From Cycas panzhihuaensis (taxonomy: Eukaryota; Cycadophyta), in assembly GCA_023213395.1 (NCBI GenBank), contig CM041465.1, positions 46,631,741 to 46,695,740 of the forward strand: a DNA stretch of 64,000 nt, given 5' to 3'. Each line of letters opens with the position of its first letter. Within the stretch, counting starts at the first letter, position 1. A model generated the notes under the pieces. That model worked only from the letters and a program-made list of their open reading frames with translations, had not been told where the DNA came from and ran no database searches. Shown here in pieces: positions 46,561 through 58,260 of the stretch. Made by a program: the position numbers and the translations under genes.

Positions 46561-46812
46561 AAAAAAAAAGTACAAATAATAATCCTAACCAAGTAAGTTG
46601 TACCTAGCAAAATAGCTCTTGTGGTAGTCCCAAGCTTCTCTTTAAAGTGCCAAGGGTGCTCTAAAGGGAGCCAAATAAGAAGCAACATGCTATTAGCCAA
46701 ATCTAAGAAAATTTTGGCAACATTTCTTCTTACCAAATAGATCTATGATAAAATAAAGAGTGATGGAAAGATGAAATTTATAGAAAAAAATAGAGATAAA
46801 ATATTACCTTAC

Positions 46813-46926
46813 CTCCTTGAAATCCTTGAAATGGTCGTTGATGTTCTAAGCCACTATGGCTACAACAATGTTTAGGTTGAAAATCTTGTAAACTTCTTTT
46901 CTCTTTCCTACATGCACATTAGCAAC
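46813..46926 (-). pseudogene. Exon-like fragment with splice signals
   Basis: On the minus strand, CTTCTTGTAG precedes and GTAAGG follows a 114-bp stretch (exactly 38 codons) that reads VANVHVGKRKEVYKIF and on to NDHFKDFKE, with one stop after VVAIVA. Acceptor, donor and phase all agree, which is rare in this AT-rich debris. I do not recognise the family. The single stop and the lack of confirmed neighbouring exons suggest a gene relic. A second candidate end (TTCTAAAG before GTATAG, near 47310) is weaker. Confidence 0.35.
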
Positions 46927-48948
46927 CTACAAGAAGAGCAAATATATAAGAAATTTAATGATATGATCATATATATCTCGCAAAAAAGTGAATACTCCAA
47001 GTATCAAGAAGCAATTCCTAATCTATACAATAAAATAGAGTAGATTAGGGTTGAGGTGCTTCAAAATGGCTACCATCCCCTAATATATTAAGGGCCTCTA
47101 AGTGTACTTAGGTGCCTTCCCAAATTACAACTTTATAAGACTAAGTAAGCAACAAATTAAGGGAAGAAGAAACACTACCCAATGGGCAAAGAAAATTATG
47201 AAACCAAAGGAAATCTACTAGCAAATCCTATCATATAATCATGCCATAGTGATGGTAAAATAGAAGAGAAAGAAAGCATATTCAAAACTACATGGAGTGA
47301 ATTACCTATACCTTTAGAAGAAATTGATGGCCAATGGTAGTTGTGTTCTCCTTCAAGAGCTCTCAAGTTGTTCTAGGCATTATTCTTACAATCTCCAAGA
47401 AGAAACTAGTAGCATGAATTAAGTTATTAGAATTCTAGCAAAAATTTGATAGCATAATAGTAGCACCTCACAATCACAAAGGTTTCCTCCTCCCCTTTGA
47501 AAAAAGGAGGTGATTAAATAGAAAGAAAATGAAGGTGAGCGCTTAGTAATTTTCTACCCATAATATGGGGAAAACCATCAACTCAAAACCATGAGTTTAC
47601 TCATGGTTTGAGGGATTTGGCTTTGGGAAGCTCAAGATTTAGGAGGATTTGGGCCTCTTGGACCTCCCAAATCTAACATGGGCCAATCGAGGGCTAACAC
47701 TGCTTACTTAGGCCTGATAATCAAGCATTTATGAGCTAATTATTACTATAAATCTTAAATCTAGATCAGTAATATTCATACAATGAATATATTCATAGTA
47801 TTATGAACATATTTACAATACTAAGAAGTACTTCATGGTATCATTGTTGCAAGTAAAAATTAGATCAATATATAATAGATTAAGTTTTTCTCATCAATTT
47901 CATCATGTAATCAAGTGAAACTCATAAGCAATGGACCTTAGGGGCAATAATAGTCAACACCAAGTGGTAAAGAGATGAAAACAAGATTTAATGGGCAAAA
48001 ATGAGGCAAATTTTATCAAGGAAATAAAGTTGTAAGTAAAAGGGGAGGGCCATTATTTCCAACCTAAGAAAGCTCAATGGGTGGATAAAATGGCCATGGA
48101 TTGAAGTCTTACTCATTATTGGCATAAAGAGGACATAGGTGCATAACCAAACAAGTTTACTAAGCATACATCAACCATCTAAAATTAAATATAGACCAAT
48201 AAGAGGTAAAATGGCTTGAGGAGTATACCTATACTTGCTTATTCGTTTACATATCCAAACCCATTCCTTGAAGCCAGGAAACACATGTTAAGTCTATTTT
48301 TAATTAATATTTATTTAATTCTATTGACTCAATTAACTTTTATGGTGATGATCCTTCTTGTATTGATTTCACTCTTATTCATTTGAATAGGACTAAGGGC
48401 TAAAGGTACCTTTCTACGTCTTCTCCTTCCTTTTATCATTATATTTTCATAATTTTTCTCTTATGTCTACTAATTATTCCTTTGTGCTTTTGTATATCTT
48501 TATGGATAATGGTTAACTTTGACTCAATCATTCATGACCATTTGTTATCACTCTTGTTGAATGATATAAGATCTATTACATTTAAAACAACAAAAAAACA
48601 AAAGAAATTATAAAAATTACAATTTTTTTTTTACTTGAAAAACCTTATATATTTTAAGTTGGCCATATCCTTCAAAGCTAGATTAACTCAAGAATTGGGT
48701 GTCTCAAATTTTGGTTTTCTTTTAGGATTTTTAGTTTTATTTCATCTACCTAACATATGTACTATCATCACTATCTTTGGTTTGTATTTACAAACTATTG
48801 ATGAAGCCTTTTATTGTTTTTTATTTTTATTAGATTGTATAATGCAAACTTATGTATTTTTAATGTAATTATTTATGTCACATGTCTAAAATATAATCTA
48901 AGTCATTGTAATGTTTTTAACTTAGGTTTATTTAATTTGTGGAAGGTT
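46927..48948. other. Non-coding AT-rich sequence
   Basis: No gene is supported. It includes a near-perfect palindrome at 47586-47609. A 77-codon hydrophobic frame at 48635-48868 on the plus strand has no homologue that I recognise. Confidence 0.4.
47586..47609. repeat. 24-bp palindrome
   Basis: AAACCATGAGT, two T residues, then ACTCATGGTTT: 11-base arms around a 2-base centre. Confidence 0.9.
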
Positions 48949-49263
48949 GTTGAAATTGCGAAACTGCATTTCAACGAACCTCCTTAGTATTTAATCTCCT
49001 AAATTCCTAGAACATGTCCCAGGAATCTAGGAGGGCTATCTTCATGCCTTTTTCAAAGGTTGGTTTGGTCTGTAGGTGGTTTCACCACATGGTTTTTGTT
49101 CAGTATCATTTTATTAATAAAACTAGAATTTAGGAGGTGGTTTTTCTTCCCCAGAAGGGGTTTTCCACCTGTCAAATTTGTGTGCATGTTCAATATCAAA
49201 TGTTTCCTATGATGTTGTTAATTCTATGATTCTGTGATGTTGCTCATATACCCATTTCCATCA
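48949..49263 (+). repeat. 5' LTR of element B
   Basis: 315 bp, TGTTGAAATTGCG...TTTCCATCA, directly followed by the PBS. It contains an inverted repeat (TCCTAAATTCCTAGAAC / TCCCAGGAATCTAGGAGG) near 49000-49035. Confidence 0.75.
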
Positions 49264-49275
49264 TGGTATCATAGC
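49264..49275 (+). promoter_or_regulatory. Primer-binding site of element B
   Basis: TGGTATCATAGC, one base off the tRNA-Met site, directly after the LTR. Confidence 0.82.
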
Positions 49276-49401
49276 TCATTATGCCTATTCTTTTATTTAT
49301 TTTTTATTATTAATGTATTAACCTTCCAAAACCCTTTTTTAATTTTTTTTTACTTTTTTGTGGTCACAATGATCATTCATTCAAAACTAAGCTATTTTTT
49401 C

Positions 49402-49640
49402 AAAACCGCCATTAAGGCAAAATCTTTCATTCAACAGTCCTTTATACAAAACTGTCATTAAGGTAAAATTCTTCATTCAACAGTCCTTTACACAAAACTA
49501 CCATTAAGGTAGAACTTTTTTTACATATCAGTCTACCAGAACTTTTTTTTTTTTTTCTTATTTACATCAAAACCTATACTTAAACGGCAATTAAGGCAGA
49601 GCCGTACTACAAAAAAAAACTGCCATTAAGGCAGAGCCAT
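49402..49640 (+). repeat. Repeated CTGCCATTAAGGCAG-type hairpins in leader
   Basis: Five copies of a short motif with core ATTAA centred near 49413, 49459, 49505, 49592 and 49627. The first three sit in a 46-bp tandem repeat. Copies at 49498-49512 (CTACC/GGTAG) and 49620-49634 (CTGCC/GGCAG) form the same 5-bp stem with different but paired bases. The copy at 49583 can form ACGGC/GCCGT instead. Confidence 0.7.
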
Positions 49641-50340
49641 ACATTAAAAAAACCATCAACAAAGGTCGTCCTTGCAGTAGAAACCCTAAGCAGGCCTAAA
49701 TATAGTATTCTGCTCTGAAACTGCCACAAAAAAAGGTTGTTCTTGTGAAGAAACCCTAACAAGGGTCAAATACAAAGCTGTATGAAGACAAAGATAACAT
49801 GCCATTAAGAAGAAGATCTCTGTCTGAGATGCCATACTAAGCTACAATGACAGGAAGCCATTCCGAGGCATTGGACTTGAGATCTGGAGATTTCTGAGAG
49901 CCGGGGTTTGGAGCCGAGGTTAGAGCCCTGAACTTCAAGATAACAAAGATTTTCTGGACCTACAAGTAAAGAAAGGTAGCCGTTGTCCTCATGCCCATGT
50001 CGTAGACCTACAAGCAAAGAAAGGTAGTCATTGTCCTCTCGCCTTTATCACAGACCAACACACCTCCATTGCAGAGCTGCAAGTAAGAAAACGTTGACCT
50101 CTTGCCTTCATCGCAGACCAGCACGCCTCCAGAATTCACCATAGTCTTCATGCCTCCGTTGCAGAGCTACAAGTAAGAAAACGTCGACCTATTGCCTTCA
50201 TTGCAAACTAGCATGCCTCTAGAATTCACCATAGTCTTCATGCCTCCGTTACAGAGCTGCAAGTAAGTGAACGTCGCCACTGCCATAGCGAGGAAATGAG
50301 GTAGGGTTTCTACCTACTTCCCCCCGCACCCCAAAAACTA
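49641..50340 (+). repeat. Tandem repeats in the leader of element B
   Basis: Three small families: a ~70-bp pair (AAGGTYGTYCTTG...GAAACCCTAA, near 49665 and 49733); a ~57-bp pair (ACCTACAAGYAAAGAAAGGTAG, near 49959 and 50007); and a ~112-bp pair (TTGCAGAGCTRCAAGTAAGAAAACG, near 50070 and 50158, with a third partial copy near 50250). No coding frame persists through them. Confidence 0.75.
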
Positions 50341-51575
50341 AATCAGTTTTTATTCTTTTTTACTTTATAATCTTGTCAGGTCCACCCATTATTTTATTTT
50401 GTTTTGTTATTTTTAATAAATCAAAAATCTTTTTTAACTATAATATCCCTTTATTAATTAAAACATCTTAAAACCCCCCCTTCACTTTATAAAACTATTT
50501 TTTATTCTTTTGATTCAATCGAATCAAAACCTCCCCCTTAACTTTATAAAAAATCCTTTTATCTTTTGATTCAAGTGAAATAAAACTCCCCTTTTCTAAA
50601 CTTTAATTATCCCTTTGCTCTTTTCTTTAAATTCCCCTTTTCTATTCTTTAAACCTTATACTTTGATTCTAATCAAAGTTAACCCCTCTTCCTAAAACTT
50701 TAATTATTAATCAAACTTTAATGGTCATATCCTAATACTTTTATTTCAATTTCCATTTCTCAATTTTCATAATTACCTTTCAATTCCTTTTGATTCATAT
50801 GAATCATAGTAGTAAACTTTTTTTCTTTAAACCTAATACTTTGATGTAAATCAAAATTTCTCCCCCTCAAATTTTAAAAGTCCCTCCCTTATTAATAATT
50901 TTGACTCCCCCCCCTCCACATTATATTTTGACTTTCCCTTCCCTTAAATTTTTTTTTTATTTTAACAAACTTTAAAACCCCTCTTATAATATTTTGTTAA
51001 AATAACTCAAATACCCCCTTTGTTTTAATACAAACGTTGTTTACAAAATCCTATGCTCTTAAGTTTGCTTCTTATAAGATATATATAAATCTTATTATTA
51101 CTATTCTTCAATACATGTTAACAAGTAAATTTAACAATTTTTTTTAAATATATAAAATCCTAAGTAAATCTAATTAATCCTTTACCATTACATCTTTTAA
51201 TTATCTTTCAACACTTAATCTATAAGATTCAAATTTAATATTAAATATTATACACTTTTGTTTATAAAAAGGGAAACAAAATATCTAGTCTTTTAAAATC
51301 ACTTACTTTATTAAGAAAGTTGTTAATTTTATCAAATAAGATTCTTAATTTTTTAAGGGAGACAGTTTATTTTTTCTAAAGGGATTATTTTGAAAACTTT
51401 TTTCAAAAATAACTGCTTAATTATTGTCTGTTTCTGTTTAAAAACATATGATCCTTTTATCTTAAAATTAATTAATGAAGATGTCTTTATAAAGATTAGT
51501 GTTTTTCATTAGGTAATTATTTTTCAAGTCACCTTCATAATTTTTTAATCTTCAAATACACTCAACATTCCCAAT
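50341..51575 (+). other. C/T-rich 3' part of element B leader
   Basis: Non-coding, rich in CCCCC and TTTT runs on the plus strand. Gag begins at 51576. Confidence 0.55.
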
Positions 51576-52650
51576 ATGGCATTAATGCCAGGGACATTCA
51601 CCTATGTTCCAATTCCAGTATTAACCAGCTCAAACTATGCTGACTGAAGGAATCGCATATCCCATTAGCTTAAACAGCAAAAAGTATGGCGATATGTAAT
51701 AGGTGAATTTCAAAAACCAAAAACTGATGCTACTGAGAATCTTATGGTATATCTAATAAACTCAGATGCCACATTAGGCACCATATTAAATTCTCTTTCA
51801 CCAGAAATCAGTCAGCAGTTTTATGAAAAAGATAACTTAGCCACTGTCTAGAAAACCTTGGAAGAAAAATACGACAAGGTTGATACACATCAAGTAGCTA
51901 TCCTAGAAGAGCAATTATATAATCTTACCTTTGATGACTTTATAAATATTGAGGATTCCTTAACAAAAATTTAATTAATCAATAAAGATTTAGATAATTG
52001 TATTAAATCAAAAACCAAAGAAGGTGATATAGAAAAAATAACTATGCATGTCAAAGACAATAATACACTCGTATGTCTTGTAGTTAATAAAGTACCAAAA
52101 TACTTCAATCTTTACCGAGCTGCCAGACAACAAGCTAGTAATCCACCCATCATATTCAATTAGCTGGCAAATCAGTTGATTGAACATCAAACAATATTAA
52201 TCATAACAGGTGCAATAAAAGATCACTCACAGGCTTTGTTTTCTAAAACTAAGCCACAATTTAAAAACAAACAACATAATAACAACTTTCATAATAACAA
52301 TCAAAAATTCTAAAAACCTCATCGAGGTTCACCATCTAATACTCACAATAATGTTAAATATTCTAGTCCAACTAAAAACCAAAATACTTCTAATCAATAC
52401 GTTTCTAATAGAAATAATGCATCTTCTTCTCGGAACTCTAGTTATGCCTACTGTTATAAAAGAGGCCATACTATTGATATCTGTAGAAGTAGAATAGTAT
52501 CGGAAGCATGGAAAGCTTCCAAGGGATTGTAAAATAAACCGTAATCCCATTCTCAATCTCATTTCCAATCGAACTCTCAATCACGATCACAAAATCATCA
52601 ATTTCATAATTGTTCCTTGGCAGCAACAACCTCTACGTTTGTTGCTCCTT
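51576..52650 (+). pseudogene. gag: Copia gag of element B
   Basis: Starts at ATG 51576 (MALMPGTFTYVPIPVLTSSN, then a frame change). The copia gag body continues as WRYVIGEFQKPK, SPEISQQFYEKDN, KTLEEKYDKVDTHQVAILEE and FINIEDSLTKI, then an Asn/Gln-rich linker and a zinc knuckle near 52450-52490 (Y-C-Y-K-R-G-H-T-I-D-I-C; the first Cys is Tyr). At least two frameshifts and several stops. It would form the particle coat; it is not functional as it stands. Confidence 0.8.
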
Positions 52651-53770
52651 CCAATCAACCACCAAAATGGATCATTGACTCTGGTGCATCCCATCATATG
52701 ACTGGACACTAGAAAAACTTATCTACCTATCAATCCGAAATGAACTATGAAGAAGAGATTTCGTTTGGTAGTGGTAATCAACTCAAAGTTAAAGGATCTA
52801 GTGATGTTACCCCAAAGGATGGTTTAATCAAGGACATTTTTTATGTACCTGGTTTGTTACCAAACCTCCTCTCAGTATATCAAATTTGCTAGAAAGACCT
52901 TGTTGTCGAATTCTGGAAAAATAAATTTGTCATTAAAGATCCATTACACAAATTCAAATGTATTGCTTTAGGACCTGTTGATCATAATACATGTCTTTAT
53001 AGCATGACTAGTTTTCAAAATAATAAATCAAAATCATTTAGTGCCTTCGTTGCTAAATCTGACTCCGTCAGCAAACTTTAGCATGCAAGATTTGGCCATA
53101 CTAGCTATGGCAAATTGCAATATTTAATCAAGCATGAAATTGTCCATGGTTTACCACCATTAAACACTGTTTATGGTGTTTGTGAAGCCTATGTAACATG
53201 CAAACACATGGATCTATTTCCACATAAAACTCAATTCTGAGCAACTGCTCCACTAGAACTTGTCCACTCTGATATATGTGGACCTTTTCTTATTCCATCA
53301 TATTCAAGATCTCATTATTTTGTTACATTCATTGATGATTATTCAAGAAAATGTTGGGTTTATATGCTCAAAACACGTAGTCAAGTGTTTGACATTTTCG
53401 TTGAATATAAAACATTAGTGGAAAATCAATTCAATTCAAGAATCAAAATATTTCGATCTGATAATGCTAAGGAATATTTAAGTAAAAATTTTATCTCCCT
53501 CTGCAAATCAAATGGAATCAAATTCCAACATTCAGTTGCATATACGCCTCAATAAAACGATGTTACAGAACGTAAAAATCGTACTCTTGTTAAAATGACT
53601 CATTGCATATTACATGCAAAGAATCTCGATCTAAAATTATGGGCAGAAGCAATTAACTGCTCTAATTACTTATTAAACCGTTTACCCAGTAAAAGTTTAC
53701 AAAATGTCACTCCAGAACAAAAATGGTCTAGAAAGAAACCACCTGTTCAACACTTATGAATCTTCGGTAA
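52651..53770 (+). pseudogene. Copia protease and integrase of element B
   Basis: The protease active site PPKWIIDSGASHHMTGH is intact near 52665-52715 (Asp-Ser-Gly kept), followed by FYVPGLLPNLLSV. The pre-integrase zinc region reads HARFGHTSYGKLQYL with C-E-A-Y-V-T-C near 53180-53205. The integrase core has FVTFIDDYSRKCWVYML (53320-53365), IFRSDNAKEYLS (53450-53485) and TERKNRTLVKM (53568-53600); unlike the other integrases here it keeps the catalytic Glu. Stops occur before HARFGH, after YTPQ and before IFGNIAWG. Confidence 0.85.
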
Positions 53771-55827
53771 TATCGCATGGGGACATATTCCTCACGAAAA
53801 ACATAAAAAGTTAGATAAAAAAAGTCAAAAATACATCTTCGTTGGTTACAGTGAAGAAAGTAAAGCATATAGACTTTTAGATTCAGTCACGCATAATATT
53901 TCTATTTTGCGTGATGTAGTATTTGATGAAGAAGGATCTACTTCAACATCTACTTATGTAGAACTCCATGTTAAAGACTTATTAACCAACACTCGTTTCA
54001 TTGATGATTTTGAAAAATAAGTTGATTCAGACATCATAGATTCTTTATCAACTCAAGTACAAAATTGGACTTTATCAGAAACAGCTGATACAGATTCTTC
54101 TCTTCAACCTAGCACATCGAATCAACCTACAACCTCAGATTCAGTTACTCACAAGCAACCAATTTGGGCAACGAAAATGCTTGTTGATGCTAGATCTAAT
54201 GTAGGCAATCCTACTGATACTAGGCGCACACGTGCGCAAAAACCTCATGCAAATTTTGCTTTAATAGCAAAAATAATGGAAAACAATGATCCCAAAACTT
54301 TTAAACAAGCCAGCAATAATCCTGTTTGGGAATATGCTATGCAGACCAAATTTGCTACCTTAATTAAAAATTCTACCTGGGATCTTGTTCCACTTCCACC
54401 CGGAAAAAATGAAGTTGACTATAAATGGGTTTATAGAACTAAATATAATTCAACAGGCGCAATGGAAAAATATAAACCTGTCTTGTTGCCAAAGGATTTT
54501 CCCAAATAGATGGCATTGACTATAATGAAACCTTTACTCCTGTTGCAAAGATTAATACAATCAAGACCATCATTACTCTTGCAGCCAAATTTGGTTGGGA
54601 AATCCACCAAATGGATGTTAAGAGTGCTTTCTTGAATGGTGATCTCAAAGAAGAAATCTATATGTCACAGCCACCTGGATTCATTGAAAATCCTAATTTA
54701 GTCTATAAACTTAAAAAATCCATTTATGGTTTAAAACAAGCTACTCGAGCTTGGTATACCAAAGTTGATGATTACTTGATCCATATTGGATATACTAGAT
54801 GTATTAGTGATCCAAATATCTATTTTAAACGTGAAGATGAAAATCTTACCATTTTAATTCTTTATGTTGATGACATTATTATCACTATATCATCAACCCA
54901 TAATATTTATCATCTTAAATCAACCTTAATGAACAAATTTGAAATGATAGATTTAGGACTATTACATTATTTTCTAGGTTTACAAATTTATCAAAATCAA
55001 TTAAATATATTACTATCCCAACCTAAGTATATTCCTGATTTACTTCAGAGGTTTAACATGGAAAATGCTAAACCTGTAACTAATCCTTTACAATCAGGAG
55101 TTAAACTAACTACTGATTGCTCAACTCTGTTATATGATCCAACTCTTTATAGACAACTTATTGATAGTCTAATTTATCTTACGCACACCTGCCCTAACGT
55201 TTCTTATGCAGTTGCTTTGTGTCCCAGATACATGCAACAACCACATGAATCTCACTGGAAAGCAACCAAACGAATCTTACGTTATCTAAAGAATACCATG
55301 TTTCATGGTTTAACCTATAACTTTTGTAAAAAACCATTAATATTAACTGGATATACTAATTCCAATTGGGTAGGTGATTCAAATGATCATAAATCTACTT
55401 TTAGTTATGTATTTTTTATTGATTCCTCACCTATTACCTGGTCAAGCAAAAAAATGTAGGCACTGGCATTATCAACAACTGAAGCTGCATATCGAGCATT
55501 AGTCGAAGCTGGTAAAGAAGCACTTTGGCTAAAATCTCTACTCAATGAAATTGGTCTGACTCTAAACTCTTCAATTGAAATTAAAGTTGATAATCAAGGT
55601 GCAATTGCTATTGCTTCTAATCCTGTTTCACATTCTAGAACTAAACATATAGAATTACATTAGCATTTTTATCGTAATCTAGTTCTTGATAATATTATTT
55701 GTTTGTCTTATTGCCCAATGATTCTGATTAACGATATACTTACAAAGTCTCTAACTGAAGTGAAGTATTTACATCTCAGAGATTTATTAGAGATAAAAGA
55801 AATCTCCATTAAAGGGGGATCATTGTG
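53771..55827 (+). pseudogene. Copia RT and RNase H of element B
   Basis: After a Ser/Thr-rich linker the RT begins (ENNDPKTFKQASNNPVWEYA, then STWDLVPLPPGKNEVDYKW). A frameshift near 54490 is followed by a 282-codon open stretch (54611-55459) with MDVKSAFLNGDLKEEIYMSQ, KKSIYGLKQATRAWY and the intact YVDDIIIT near 54865. RNase H continues with LIYLTHTCPNVSYAVAL, NSNWVGDSNDHKSTF, STTEAAYRALVEAGKEALWL, VDNQGAIAIAS and ILTKSLTE. The frame runs through the polypurine tract and stops at TGA TGA (55825-55830). This is the best-preserved RT in the window. Confidence 0.88.
55811..55820 (+). promoter_or_regulatory. Polypurine tract of element B
   Basis: AAAGGGGGAT overlaps the last codons of pol, as is common in copia elements. 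Confidence 0.75.
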
Positions 55828-56083
55828 ATGAAGATCTTCTTTTCTCTCCAGTACAAAAGTTTACATTAAGTCTGGATGGGCACGTCCTGTGCACGTGAGT
55901 TCCTCTAGTTATAAGTGTAGAATTTCTTAGTTTTACCTTTTCTAAGTTCACCACATAAATCTTTAGCATTGTGGGGCCATAAGATATATGTAATAGGTGT
56001 GACAATGGCCATATTAGTCACTATTATGAGGGGCAATTAAGTTTTTGGGATAGTAGAGATATCAACATCTATTATATATTGTT
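55828..56083. other. Sequence after element B, no LTR match
   Basis: It begins next to the polypurine tract but does not align with 48949-49263. It contains GGGCACGTCCTGTGCACGTG, a palindrome-like string near 55878-55897. No gene. Confidence 0.45.
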
Positions 56084-56380
56084 TGATAAAGGATCTAGTA
56101 CTACAATCCACTATATTAAAGCAATGGCACATAATAAGAGAAAAATAGAGAGAACAAGATTGAGAGAAAAAATAAGATGTGAAAATTATTACTCTCTCTT
56201 TCACATTCAGTCTTATATATTGGAGGTTATGTATTAGGGTTTCCAAAGGCATTTTCTGCCTAACGACATGATCTCGAAATTACACTTAAATATAAATGAA
56301 ATTACATTTAAGTACGTGACTTAACTAACCTAAAGTCACCTTTAATTAATCTAATGACCTTGGTGTATTAACATCTATCA
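56084..56380 (-). repeat. 3' LTR of element C
   Basis: 297 bp, TGATAAAGGATCTAG...CATCTATCA on the plus strand, next to the polypurine tract. The left boundary is set by its TG and by similarity to 32116-32412. Confidence 0.55.
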
Positions 56381-56392
56381 ATCCCCCCCCTT
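56381..56392 (-). promoter_or_regulatory. Polypurine tract of element C
   Basis: ATCCCCCCCCTT on the plus strand, that is AAGGGGGGGGAT on the minus strand, ending next to the LTR start TGATAGATG. Confidence 0.8.
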
Positions 56393-56869
56393 AATGGTAA
56401 AAGGTCATTATAATAAAATCTATTCGATGAGGTCTTCATTTGAGTCTCATTATTATATTGAAATTCTAAATGACACTTTTGTGGAAAAACCCTCATGGGG
56501 AATAAAAATCCATGAACTTTCTAAGATCTATAGCCCATTTTATAAATTAAAATGGCTAAGGTGGCTCTTGATGTAGCTTGATAGCCAAGAAGCTTAAATG
56601 TATAGTTTGATCTGCTAAGTCTTCATATATAGTTTGGTCATCCCCCATTCATTTTTTAGTTTTCATAGGTTTTTATTTTTCAAGACTAGTACAACCCTTA
56701 TCCTTCCATGCCCATAAGGGATTTTCATAAATAAGATAGAGTAGAGACTTACTCTTATTCTTTTGCACCCATAAGGGGTTTTTACGAATGGAATAAAGTA
56801 TGATGATTCTATTATCATTTCCTCCAATCAATTAGAGATTGAGGCTCGAAGGTTGAACTATCTATGAAA
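56393..56869 (-). other. 3' end of element C between pol and PPT
   Basis: Roughly 480 bp with no domain. CCATAAGGG(A/G)TTTT occurs twice (near 56722 and 56768). A plus-strand 60-codon frame (56394-56576) has no recognised motif. Confidence 0.45.
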
Positions 56870-58260
56870 CTATTCAAACTTCACCCTTTGTAGTGGTTTG
56901 GTGAAGATATCAGCCACTTGATCTGTTGTGGGATAGTACTCCAGTTGAATTATATCATCATAAACTAGATCTTGAATCTTGTAGACTTTCGTACTTATGT
57001 ATTTGGTACGATTATGAAATACGAGATTTTTTACCATGTGGATTACTAATTGATTATCTACATGAAGGTTAGTAGGACTTGTTTGGGTGTTGTTTAATGT
57101 TTCTAATAATTTCCTAAGCTGTATCACCTACTTGTTGGCCTTAAAAGTAGTAATGTGTTTAGTTTTGGTAGTTAAATAAGTAATTATCTTCTATCATCTG
57201 GATCTCCATGATATCGGTGTTGTTCCAAGAAATGTTACATACATGGACGTCGATCTCCTTGTGTATTTATCTCTGGTAAAGTTTGATTTTATGTATGTAT
57301 ATAGTTTGAACTCTAAACTAGGTTCATATAATAAATAATATATGTTGGTTGTCTTAAGGTATCTCAATACTCATACTACTTCTTGCCAGTGATTTTTCTT
57401 AGGATTTGTCATGTAATGAGTAAGAATACTAACAGAGTGTATAATATCAGGTCTTGTATTAGTAGTATAGATAAGACTACCTACAAGTTACCTATAAAGT
57501 ATTGTGTCTACATCTTGATCATTGCCATCAACTGTTAGTTTGATATTAGGTTTTATTAGAGTGGTTATAGTTTGAGCATCTTCCAACTAAAACATTGTTA
57601 GAAGATCGTTGATGTACTTTTCTTCAAAAAGAAATATTTTGCCATCTTTTTGAGTGACTTCAATCTCCAAGTAGTATTTCATCAACCTAAGGTCAAACAG
57701 TTTAAACATTTTCGCTAAGTCCTTCTTTAGTTGGTTGATTACCTATTTATTATTCCCTGTTATAAGCATATTATCCATAAAGATTAAGAGATAAGTGACT
57801 TTATCTTTTTGGTGTTTGATGAATAATGTTGTATCAATATCTTAATAGTCATAAACATCATATCCAACTTGCCTCATTCTTTCTAGAAACTTAGTAAACT
57901 AAGTATGAGGGGCTTGTTTAATATCATATAAGGACTTTTTGAGCCTGTATACCTTATGCTTTTGACCAACAATCTCAAATCCTTTAGGTTGATCCATGTA
58001 GATTTCTTCTTCAAGATCACCATTGATAAATATGATTTTTATATCAAGCTGGTAAATCTTTTAGCCCTATTGAGCTGCCAAGGTCATAAGAGTTTTGATT
58101 GTGGGCCACTTGGCCATAGGTATAAAGACTTTAATATAGTTGATGCCCTCCCTTTATGTGATTCTCTTTGCTATTAACCTTGCCTTATGTTTTTCAAGGG
58201 TGCCATTAGATCTATATTTATTTTTGTATACCCATTTATTTTGAACTATCTTTCTTCTAA
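56870..58260 (-). pseudogene. Copia RT and RNase H of element C
   Basis: From high to low coordinates: NKWVYKNKYRSNGTLEKHKA (near 58200-58255), then KARLIAK, QLDIKIIFINGDLEEEIYM (near 58000-58060), VYRLKKSLYDIKQAPHT, and FMDNMLITG near 57775, where the usual Tyr-Val-Asp-Asp has become Phe-Met-Asp-Asn. The RNase H end is best kept (56870-57127): LHVDNQLVIHMVKN, RTKYISTKVYKIQD and VADIFTKPLQ. Frameshifts and stops are numerous; the catalytic site is damaged. Confidence 0.8.

Larger units (their letters stand above)
48949..55827 (+). mobile_element. Ty1/copia element B, 3' LTR missing
   Basis: Plus-strand copia element with 5' LTR (48949-49263), PBS, a 2.3-kb repeat-rich leader, gag, protease, integrase, RT and RNase H in copia order, and a polypurine tract AAAGGGGGAT (55811-55820). 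The sequence after the tract does not resemble the 5' LTR, so the 3' LTR is lost, replaced or highly diverged. Stops and a few frameshifts break the polyprotein, but all domains are readable, so it is of intermediate age. Confidence 0.85.

Noticed and set aside
46149-46607. Lys/Arg-rich and Phe/Leu-rich open frames
   Set aside because: They come from the polypyrimidine tract and have no domain or codon pattern of a gene.
48635-48868. 77-codon hydrophobic plus-strand frame
   Set aside because: Composition follows the T-rich DNA; no motif, no good start context and no homologue that I recognise.
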